Shown: positions 16,892-24,528 of the stretch, piece by piece
How the letters are laid out: each line of letters opens with the position of its first letter
How positions within the stretch are numbered: position 1 is the first letter of the stretch
NCBI RefSeq assembly: GCF_039537985.1
Contig: NZ_BAABBN010000007.1
Coordinates: 1,302,001 to 1,366,000 of the forward strand
Direction: 5' to 3'
Length of the DNA stretch: 64,000 nucleotides
DNA from: Litoribacillus peritrichatus
Lineage (GTDB): Bacteria; Pseudomonadota; Gammaproteobacteria; Pseudomonadales; Litoribrevibacteraceae
Notes under the pieces: model-generated
Databases searched by the model: none
What the model was told of the DNA's origin: nothing
Seen by the model: only the letters and a program-made list of their open reading frames with translations
Position numbers and translations under genes: made by a program

Positions 16892-16989
16892 GTGCGAGTG
16901 TATATAACTGCACCAGCATGAATATCTTTGGTTGTCAATTCCTCTATTTTCCCATATTCTCCCCTATAGTTATGAGGGCAAAAAATGCT

Positions 16990-17169
16990 ATGACTGATCA
17001 AATATTGACCTTGAAAGAGGTCGCAGAGTATTTAAAACTCGCTGAAAAAACGGCTTACAAACTAGCCGCTGAAGGCAAGTTGCCGGGCTTTAAGGTCGGC
17101 GGGAGCTGGCGTTTTAAGGCTGTGGATATAGAGCGCTGGATAGAAGAACAAAAGAAGAGAGCAGAGTAA
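16990..17169 (+). CDS. Small helix-turn-helix (AlpA/excisionase-like) protein
   Basis: A 59-residue MerR/excisionase-type DNA-binding protein: LTLKEVAEYLKLAEKTAYKLAAEGKLPGFKVGGSWRF, then VDIERWI. Such proteins are excisionases or small regulators, and many sit directly before type I restriction genes. The ATG at 16990 gives the standard length; the upstream open frame is not conserved. The stop TAA is immediately followed by the hsdM ATG with no gap, so the pair is certainly cotranscribed. A control function for the hsd operon or an excision function for the element are both possible. Confidence 0.87.
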   Translation: MTDQILTLKEVAEYLKLAEKTAYKLAAEGKLPGFKVGGSWRFKAVDIERWIEEQKKRAE

Positions 17170-18849
17170 ATGACCAATAACGAAGAACAACAGTTTTTAG
17201 CAGAGCTTGATAAAAAGCTCTGGAATGCCGCTGATAAGCTACGCTCTACCCTCGATGCATCTCAGTACAAACATACCGTGCTTGGCCTCGTCTTCTTAAA
17301 ATACGTTTCAGACGCATTCAAAATTCGACAGGATGAACTTACGGAACAGTTTAAGAATCCTGACCACGATTATTATTTAGACCCAGAAGATTTTGGTGGC
17401 GAAGATTCAGAAGAATATGCTGAAGAGTTAAAAGTGGAGCTTGAGCAGCGAGATTATTACGCGGAGGTAAACGTGTTTTGGGTGCCAGCCGCAGCGCGGT
17501 GGCAGTTTTTGCAAGACAACAATAAAACCGTTATTGGCGGCGCGGAGCTAAAACTGCCTGATGGAAGCACTAAAAAGTTCAGCTCTGTGGGGCATCTAAT
17601 TGACAACGCTCTAGAGCAAATTGAAGCGGATAACCAAAAACTCAAAGGCGTATTGAACAAGCTCTACACCCGCTTGCAGATCGATCAAGCCAAGCTGGGC
17701 GAGCTTATCGACCTAATCGCAACAATTCCATTCAATCACGCCAGCCTAAATTCTAAAGACATTCTTGGCCACGTATATGAATATATGCTTGGCCAGTTTG
17801 CCTTGGCTGAAGGTAAAAAAGGCGGTCAGTATTACACGCCTAAATCTATTGTTAGTTTGATCGTGCAAATGCTTGAGCCTTTCAAGGGGCGGGTTTATGA
17901 CCCAGCCATGGGCTCTGGAGGCTTCTTTGTTCAGTCGGAGCATTTTATCAATGCTCATAAGGGCAAGATTGGTGATGTTTCTATCTACGGCCAGGAATAC
18001 AACCACACGACATGGCAGTTAGCCGCCATGAATATGGTGATCCGTGGAATTGATTTTAATTTCGGTAAAGAGCCTGCCAATACTTACACCAATGACCAAC
18101 ATCCAGACTTACGCGCTGATTACGTGATGGCCAATCCCCCTTTCAACATGAAAGAATGGGATACAGGCGTCAGCGAAAACGACCCTCGCTGGAAATACGG
18201 AACACCGCCATCTGGAAACGCCAACTTCGCATGGCTCCAACATATGCTTTATCACCTTGCCCCTAATGGTGCGATGGGGTTGTTGCTGTCTAATGGTTCG
18301 ATGAGTTCTAACACCAATAATGAAGGTGCAATTCGTAAAAAACTAATTGAAGAAGACCTGATCGAATGCATGGTGGCGCTTCCGGGGCAACTTTTCACCA
18401 ATACGCAAATTCCTGCCTGCATTTGGTTTCTAACCAAAAACAAAGGTGCTCGTACTGCGGCTAGTGGTAGACAACTACGTGATCGTAGAGGCAAAGTCCT
18501 GTTTATCGATGCTCGAAATTTAGGGTATATGAAAGACCGAGTATTACGTGACTTTACCACTGACGATTTGAATAAAGTGACCAATGCCTTTCACAATTGG
18601 CAGATGGGTGAAGAATATGAGGATGTGGCTGGCTTCGTCAAATCTGCAAAGATTGAGGAAATTCAAAAACATGATCACGTCCTCACCCCCGGTCGTTATG
18701 TCGGTGCCGCCGATCAAGAGGAAGACAGCGAACTCTTCGCCGAAAAGATGGCTAGATTAACTGCTCAGCTAAAGGGACAGTTTGAAGAATCCGACCGTCT
18801 GGAAGCAGAGATCAAACAGAACTTGGCGGGGTTGGGTTATGATTGCTGA
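17170..18849 (+). CDS. hsdM: Type I restriction-modification DNA methyltransferase subunit HsdM
   Basis: A 559-residue N6-adenine methyltransferase. An HsdM N-terminal helical domain occupies about residues 1-180. The catalytic domain has SAM motif I DPAMGSGGFF at about residue 244 and the catalytic NPPF at about 322-325 (VMANPPFNMKEWD). It forms the M2S methylase with HsdS and the R2M2S nuclease with HsdR. It follows the HTH gene without spacing and overlaps hsdS by 11 bp. All motifs are intact, so the modification arm should work. Confidence 0.97.
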   Translation: MTNNEEQQFLAELDKKLWNAADKLRSTLDASQYKHTVLGLVFLKYVSDAFKIRQDELTEQFKNPDHDYYLDPEDFGGEDSEEYAEELKVELEQRDYYAEVNVFWVPAAARWQFLQDNNKTVIGGAELKLPDGSTKKFSSVGHLIDNALEQIEADNQKLKGVLNKLYTRLQIDQAKLGELIDLIATIPFNHASLNSKDILGHVYEYMLGQFALAEGKKGGQYYTPKSIVSLIVQMLEPFKGRVYDPAMGSGGFFVQSEHFINAHKGKIGDVSIYGQEYNHTTWQLAAMNMVIRGIDFNFGKEPANTYTNDQHPDLRADYVMANPPFNMKEWDTGVSENDPRWKYGTPPSGNANFAWLQHMLYHLAPNGAMGLLLSNGSMSSNTNNEGAIRKKLIEEDLIECMVALPGQLFTNTQIPACIWFLTKNKGARTAASGRQLRDRRGKVLFIDARNLGYMKDRVLRDFTTDDLNKVTNAFHNWQMGEEYEDVAGFVKSAKIEEIQKHDHVLTPGRYVGAADQEEDSELFAEKMARLTAQLKGQFEESDRLEAEIKQNLAGLGYDC

Positions 18850-20230
18850 TACAGATACTCTTGAATCGATGTGTGAGCTAGTTATTGATTGCCCACACTT
18901 TACCCCAAAGTGGACTGACTCTGGCTATATTGTTCTTAGAAATCAAAACATAAAAAATGGAGTTCTTGATTTAAGTTCACCAAGTTTCACAAATAAAGAA
19001 GATTTCAAACGCAGGAATAAGCGAGCAACTCCAAAGGCTGGTGATATTGTTTTTACTAGAGAGGCTCCAATGGGTGAAGTCTGCATGATCCCTGATGGGT
19101 TGGAGTGTTGTCTAGGGCAGAGACAGGTACTGCTTCGACCCAAAAATGATGTCTGTGGGCAATACCTATTTTGGGCTTTGCAATCTCCGTTTGTACAACA
19201 CCAAATTTCATGGAATGAAGGAACGGGATCAACTGTAAGCAATGTTCGGATTCCTGTTTTAAAAGCATTGAACATCCCGCGCCACCCTAAAAAAGAAGAC
19301 GAAATTGCAAAACTGCTTTCTGATCTGGCAGACAAAATTGAACTAAACCGTCAAACGAACCAGACACTAGAAAATATAGCTCAAGCAATCTTCAAAAGCT
19401 GGTTCGTAGATTTTGAGCCAACCCGTGCCAAAGTTGCAGCTAGGGAAAATGGCCAAGACCTAGAGCTTGCTGCTATGGCCGCTATTGCATGTAAAGAGGT
19501 TGATGAGCTGGATGCTCTAAGTGGTGATCAGCTTGAGAGGCTCAAATCCATCGCCGAGCTATTTCCAGATAGGTTTGAAGATTCTGAACTCGGTGAAATC
19601 CCTATAGGTTGGCGCACAGAAAATCTTAGTGATGAAATTGATATTTTGAATGGGTTTGCTTTCAAAAGCAAAGACTATTCAGAAAAAGGAACTTTCGTCT
19701 TAAGGACTAAGAATTTTAATGTTTCGAATGAAACTGAACGACTTCATGATGATGTTTTTTTGCCGGAAAGTTTTTTAATTTCCCATGAAAAATATATGGC
19801 TAAGCCATTTGATTATCATCTAATAATGGTGGGTGCGAGTGTTGGCAATAGAGGTATCATTTATCCTTGCCACTTGCCAGCTTTAAGAAATCAAAATATG
19901 TGGTGTTTTCGTGCAAAAAGAAACTCATTTGTCTCACAAGTATATACTAAATATTTACTGGATTTTCTTGTGGTTAAATCAGTTGGTTTGGCTTCTGGAA
20001 GTGCTAGAGAGTTTTTTAGAAAAGGCGACTTTGGGTCTCAAAAAATATGTATTGGTAGCGAGGAAATACAGGCCGCGTTTTATAGGGTGGTGATGCCTAT
20101 TTTTGAAAAGAAGGCAAGTTTGGTTGAAGAAAATCAAATACTAGAAACTCTTCGTAACTCACTTCTCCCCAAGCTCCTCTCTGGTGAGATCGATTTGGTT
20201 GAACAAGAAAAGGCGGTTGTAAATGGTTGA
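18839..20230 (+). CDS. hsdS: Type I restriction-modification specificity subunit HsdS
   Basis: A 463-residue specificity subunit with two target-recognition domains: the first from about residue 1 to 150, the second starting near GEIPIGWRTENLSDEIDILNG at about residue 257. Coiled-coil spacers follow each: ALNIPRHPKKEDEIAKLLSDLADKIELN, and the final NQILETLRNSLLPKLLSGEIDL. It determines the DNA target, which cannot be read from sequence. The start at 18839 overlaps the hsdM stop by 11 bp, and its own stop overlaps the DUF4917 gene by 8 bp. Confidence 0.95.
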   Translation: MIADTDTLESMCELVIDCPHFTPKWTDSGYIVLRNQNIKNGVLDLSSPSFTNKEDFKRRNKRATPKAGDIVFTREAPMGEVCMIPDGLECCLGQRQVLLRPKNDVCGQYLFWALQSPFVQHQISWNEGTGSTVSNVRIPVLKALNIPRHPKKEDEIAKLLSDLADKIELNRQTNQTLENIAQAIFKSWFVDFEPTRAKVAARENGQDLELAAMAAIACKEVDELDALSGDQLERLKSIAELFPDRFEDSELGEIPIGWRTENLSDEIDILNGFAFKSKDYSEKGTFVLRTKNFNVSNETERLHDDVFLPESFLISHEKYMAKPFDYHLIMVGASVGNRGIIYPCHLPALRNQNMWCFRAKRNSFVSQVYTKYLLDFLVVKSVGLASGSAREFFRKGDFGSQKICIGSEEIQAAFYRVVMPIFEKKASLVEENQILETLRNSLLPKLLSGEIDLVEQEKAVVNG

Positions 20231-21236
20231 TATTGTTCAATGGAGTGACATCAAAGAAGATTACCACAAAGGCAGTCTCTTACTTGGTAATGGTTCGAGT
20301 ATCGCTGTAGATGGTTGCTTCAATTATCCATCTCTATTTGAAGAGGCAGTGAGGTTGGGTCATTTGACTGAAAATGTTCAGGCCGTATTTGGTAAATTTG
20401 GTGTTAGTGATTTTGAACTTGTTCTTAGACGTTTATGGCAAGCCAAGCTTGTTAATGAAGCTTTAGAATTGCCGCGTGGCGAGGTTGAAGAAGCTTATAA
20501 AGCTGTGCGGAGGGCATTGATTTCGACCGTGCGTGACACTCATGTTTGTTATGATGATGCACGTGATCATTTAGAACCAATTTACAAGTTCATGCAGGAA
20601 TTCGACTTCGTTATTTCGTTGAATTATGACCTCATTGTCTATTGGGCTGCTCAGTTTGGAAATAGGTCTCTTGGACGTTGGTTTAAGGATTGTTTCCAAC
20701 CGTCAACTTTCCGAGATGACTGGGAAGAGCTTCTTACTCCCTATGGTGCTGTAGGTGCAACACTTTATTTTTACCCGCATGGTAATCTGGTCTTACGTCG
20801 TCATGGCTTTTCTAGTGAAAGAAAAATTCAGGCCGGCGAAGATAATAATCTGCTTGATGCCATATTGGAAAAGTGGGAAACCGACAATCTTGCACCTGCT
20901 TTTGTTTGCGAGGGAACGGAGCAAAATAAGCGCGATGCAATTTCAAGCTGTAACTACTTTGAGCGTGTGTTTTATGAAGTGCTACCATCTCTTGAAGAGA
21001 CGTTAGTTGTTTATGGTTGGAGCTTCGGTGATCAAGATCAGCATATAATAAAACAAATCTCCAAATCAAAAATAAAAAAAATGGCTGTATCTATTCATGG
21101 TAACGACGAAGTCTTAGCAGGAAGTATTGAAAGAAAGCTCGAGCCACTGGGACTGGATGAATTACTTTTTTTTGATTCAGCAAGTGACGGCTGCTGGAAT
21201 AATCCAGTGCAAGAAGAAAATGAGGAAGAGGCATGA
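20223..21236 (+). CDS. DUF4917 / SIR2-like protein inside the hsd operon
   Basis: A 337-residue protein that I assign to DUF4917, with a SIR2-like plan. It has a Gly-rich nucleotide loop LLLGNGSSIAV at residues 19-29, NYD at 134-136 (SLNYDLIVYW), HGN at 186-188 (FYPHGNL) and GWSFGDQD at 265-272. SIR2 NADases use an Asn and a His at equivalent places, so NAD-dependent hydrolysis is possible; this is inference from the pattern. It overlaps hsdS by 8 bp and hsdR by 4 bp, so it is made with the restriction enzyme. No transmembrane or secretion signal is present. It could instead be a structural or regulatory partner. Confidence 0.75.
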   Translation: MVDIVQWSDIKEDYHKGSLLLGNGSSIAVDGCFNYPSLFEEAVRLGHLTENVQAVFGKFGVSDFELVLRRLWQAKLVNEALELPRGEVEEAYKAVRRALISTVRDTHVCYDDARDHLEPIYKFMQEFDFVISLNYDLIVYWAAQFGNRSLGRWFKDCFQPSTFRDDWEELLTPYGAVGATLYFYPHGNLVLRRHGFSSERKIQAGEDNNLLDAILEKWETDNLAPAFVCEGTEQNKRDAISSCNYFERVFYEVLPSLEETLVVYGWSFGDQDQHIIKQISKSKIKKMAVSIHGNDEVLAGSIERKLEPLGLDELLFFDSASDGCWNNPVQEENEEEA

Positions 21237-24200
21237 TTACTGAAGATCAACTAGAACAACTTTGCCTCGACTGGTTTCAGGAAATTGGATACGACTATAT
21301 CTGTGGCTATGACATAGCGCCAGATGGCGCTAGTCCTGAGCGAAGCGATTACCGCCAGATCATTCTGAGTGAAAGGTTGCTTGAATGTCTAGTAAGAATT
21401 AATCCGCATATTCCAGTTTCAACGCTTGAGCAAGTTGCTCTTCAGGTTGCTAAGCCAGAAACTCCCGTACTGATTAAGAACAATAAAGCCTTCCATCAAA
21501 TGCTGCTGGAAGGCGTGAAGGTTGATTACAAAGACGATAACGGCGAAGAAAAACATGATTATGCTCGCCTTGTTGATTTCGACAATTTGCAGAACAACCA
21601 GTTTTTGGCAGTAAACCAGTTTACGCTCATCGGCAGTAAAGGTAATCGTCGCCCAGATGTTATTGTCTTTATCAATGGTTTGCCACTAGCGGTATTAGAG
21701 CTTAAAAACCCTGCGGATAGTAAAGCTGATATTTGGTCGGCTTATCAGCAGATTCAAACTTACAAGGACGAAATTCCTGATCTGTTTGCTTTCAATGAGG
21801 CGCTCGTTATTAGTGATGGGCTTAATGCTCGCGTTGGATCGCTGACAGCCAATAAAGAACGCTTTATGGCATGGCGTACTGTCAGTAATGAACATGATAG
21901 ACCACTATTTGAGTACGCACTGGAAACATTGATCAGGGGCTTTTTCAAACCAGATTTGTTTTTGGATTATATTCGCCACTTCATATTATTTGAACAGGCT
22001 GGTGACGTAACTATCAAGAAAATAGCGGGTTATCACCAGTTTCACGCAGTACGTGAGGCGGTGAGAGCCACGGTTATCGCTTCTCAAACCGAGTATGGAA
22101 TTGCCGAGCCACGAGCTAACTACGCAAATAAAGTAGTTCCCGGCTCAGGTAAAGCGGGTGTTGTCTGGCATACGCAGGGCTCTGGCAAATCTATTTCCAT
22201 GGTGTGTTATGCGGGTAAATTGCTCGCCCAGCCTGAAATGAACAATCCGACAATCGTGGTAGTCACTGACCGTAACGATCTGGATGGTCAACTCTATGAC
22301 ACTTTCGGTATGGCCGCTGAAACACTTAAACAAACGCCAGTTCAAGCTGAAGACCGTGATGATTTGCGAGAAATTCTATCTTCTCGGCAATCTGGCGGGA
22401 TTATCTTCACAACGGTTCAGAAGTTTGCACTACTGGGAGATGAAACGTCTCACCCTGTTCTAAGCGAACGAAAAAATATCGTTGTGGTGAGCGATGAAGC
22501 ACACCGAAGTCAGTATGGTGATAAAGCCAAATTTAATGCCAAAACGGGTAAGTACACATTTGGCTATTCAAAACATATGAGAGATGCGTTGCCCGCAGCC
22601 TCTTTTATTGGCTTTACGGGAACACCGATAGACTCTGCGGATAAAGACACCAGAGCTGTTTTCGGTGATTACGTCTCTATTTATGATATTCAGGATGCCG
22701 TTGATGATGGCGCTACGGTGCCTATTTATTACGAGTCCAGATTGGCAAAGTTGAATATCAACGAAGCAGAAATGGAAGCGCTCAATGATGAAGTCGATGA
22801 AGTTATTGAAGACGAGGAAGACGTTGCAGCAAGGGAAAGCACAAAATCTAAATGGGCGGCATTAGAAAAATTAGTTGGTAGCGAACCTCGAATTGCCTTA
22901 GTCGGAAATGACTTGGTTGAGCATTTTGAAAATCGAATTGCAACCATGCCCGGTAAGGCTATGGCAGTTTGCATGAGTAGAGAAATCTGTGTTGATTTAT
23001 ACGATGCGATAGTAGCAATTAGACCAGAATGGCATGACCCTGATCCAATGAAGGGAGCTATTAAAATCGTTATGACAGGGGCAGCTTCAGACAAAGAAAA
23101 GCTGCAATCGCATATCTACAATAAAGAAACTAAAAAGCTGTTTGAAAAGCGCTTTAAAGACGTAAACGATCCTCTGCAAATCGTGATAGTACGCGATATG
23201 TGGCTAACGGGTTTTGATGCGCCTAATTGTCATACTATGTATATCGACAAGCCGATGAAAGGCCACAACCTTATGCAGGCGATTGCGCGAGTTAACCGCG
23301 TGTTTAAAGACAAACCCGGTGGGCTTGTTGTTGATTACATTGGTATCGCCAACGAATTAAAGCAGGCACTAAAAACCTACACAGGTTCAAACGGTAAAGG
23401 TAAACCAACACACGATACCCATGAAGCTTACGCTATCCTGCTAGAAAAAATGGATGTTGTGAGAAGCATGTTCCATGGCTTCGACTACAGCAGTTATGAA
23501 GACAATGCGTTGCAGCTATTGCCCGGTGCAATGAACCATATTCTGGGGCTAAAGGGTAAAAACGACGAATTAGATGGTAAAAAGCGATTTCTGGATGTGA
23601 TGGCTGCAATCAGCAAGGCTTACACACTTTGCGGAACCATGGATGAGGTAGAACCGTACAAGAAGGAAATTGCATTCCTTGGTGCGGTTAAGAATGCTAT
23701 CAGCAAGTTCACCACTATTGATAAACGCCGTTCTGACGAAGAGAAAAACTCAGCACTGAAACAAATAATCGACAATGCCGTTATCGCAGATGGTGTTGAT
23801 GACATCTTTAATTTAGTCGGACTTGATAAGCCAAATATTGGCCTGCTGTCTCCAGAATTTATGGAAGACGTGGCCAATATGAAGGAGAAGAACCTTGCCG
23901 TTGATTTGTTAGAGCGCCTATTGCGTGACGAAGTTAAAGCACGGATGAAAACAGATGTGGTTTCTGAAAAGAAGTATTCAGAACGCATACAGGAGACATT
24001 GCGCAAGTATCACAATAGAGCGATTGAAACGGCACAGGTTATCGAAGAGCTAATCAAGATGGCCAAAGAAATGGCCGAAGATGAAGAACTTGCCGCTAAC
24101 TCAGGTTTAAATAGTGATGAAATTGCTTTTTACAGGGCGCTCATTCAGAACGAGTCTGCTGTTAGAGAGCTAGGTGATAATAATCTTCGTGAACTGGCTA

Positions 24201-24397
24201 AACACGTAACAAACCAGTTGAGAAAAAGTACGACCGTTGATTGGCAAGTGCGTGACAGCGTGCGAGCGAAATTACGTAACCTTGTACGTCGGGCGCTTAG
24301 AAAGTGGAAATATCCACCGGACAAAGCTGATGAAGCGATTGAGTTGTGTTTAAAGCAGGCGGAAGCATTGAGTGAGCATTGGAGTGCTGGTGTATAA
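21233..24397 (+). CDS. hsdR: Type I restriction endonuclease subunit HsdR
   Basis: A 1054-residue motor and nuclease subunit. The N-terminal PD-(D/E)XK nuclease includes RPDVIVFINGLPLAVLELK at about residues 141-160. SF2 helicase motifs follow: Walker A TQGSGKS at 314-320, DEAH at 421-424 (SDEAHRSQYG) and GFTGTP. A C-terminal helical domain contacts HsdM. It cleaves unmodified DNA after translocation. The length is normal and all motifs are intact. The start overlaps the DUF4917 stop by 4 bp. The order M-S-X-R, with an extra gene before R, is common for type I systems carrying accessory effectors. Confidence 0.97.
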   Translation: MITEDQLEQLCLDWFQEIGYDYICGYDIAPDGASPERSDYRQIILSERLLECLVRINPHIPVSTLEQVALQVAKPETPVLIKNNKAFHQMLLEGVKVDYKDDNGEEKHDYARLVDFDNLQNNQFLAVNQFTLIGSKGNRRPDVIVFINGLPLAVLELKNPADSKADIWSAYQQIQTYKDEIPDLFAFNEALVISDGLNARVGSLTANKERFMAWRTVSNEHDRPLFEYALETLIRGFFKPDLFLDYIRHFILFEQAGDVTIKKIAGYHQFHAVREAVRATVIASQTEYGIAEPRANYANKVVPGSGKAGVVWHTQGSGKSISMVCYAGKLLAQPEMNNPTIVVVTDRNDLDGQLYDTFGMAAETLKQTPVQAEDRDDLREILSSRQSGGIIFTTVQKFALLGDETSHPVLSERKNIVVVSDEAHRSQYGDKAKFNAKTGKYTFGYSKHMRDALPAASFIGFTGTPIDSADKDTRAVFGDYVSIYDIQDAVDDGATVPIYYESRLAKLNINEAEMEALNDEVDEVIEDEEDVAARESTKSKWAALEKLVGSEPRIALVGNDLVEHFENRIATMPGKAMAVCMSREICVDLYDAIVAIRPEWHDPDPMKGAIKIVMTGAASDKEKLQSHIYNKETKKLFEKRFKDVNDPLQIVIVRDMWLTGFDAPNCHTMYIDKPMKGHNLMQAIARVNRVFKDKPGGLVVDYIGIANELKQALKTYTGSNGKGKPTHDTHEAYAILLEKMDVVRSMFHGFDYSSYEDNALQLLPGAMNHILGLKGKNDELDGKKRFLDVMAAISKAYTLCGTMDEVEPYKKEIAFLGAVKNAISKFTTIDKRRSDEEKNSALKQIIDNAVIADGVDDIFNLVGLDKPNIGLLSPEFMEDVANMKEKNLAVDLLERLLRDEVKARMKTDVVSEKKYSERIQETLRKYHNRAIETAQVIEELIKMAKEMAEDEELAANSGLNSDEIAFYRALIQNESAVRELGDNNLRELAKHVTNQLRKSTTVDWQVRDSVRAKLRNLVRRALRKWKYPPDKADEAIELCLKQAEALSEHWSAGV

Positions 24398-24528
24398 ATA
24401 ATCTGAAGACAATTTATCCAGTGGCGGTTTCTTTAGGTCTGTTTGTTAGAAGTGAAAAATGAAACTTTCAAATGACTGTAATAACAAGAATCGATTAGTT
24501 TGAATGGCTGAAAAGGAGGTCGCGCATT

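Larger units (their letters stand above)
15963..16989. other. Gene-free, hairpin-rich region including an N gap
   Basis: About 1 kb without a credible gene. It contains inverted repeats at 16424-16438 (AAAATC / GATTTT) and 16464-16479 (GGACG / CGTCC), then the N run, then a cluster of stem-loops described separately. A near-identical direct repeat, TATATGCTGCACCAG at 16561-16575 and TATATAACTGCACCAG at 16901-16916, brackets the gap and the hairpins. The left edge of the hsd island or a lost integrase could lie in the missing bases. Confidence 0.5.
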
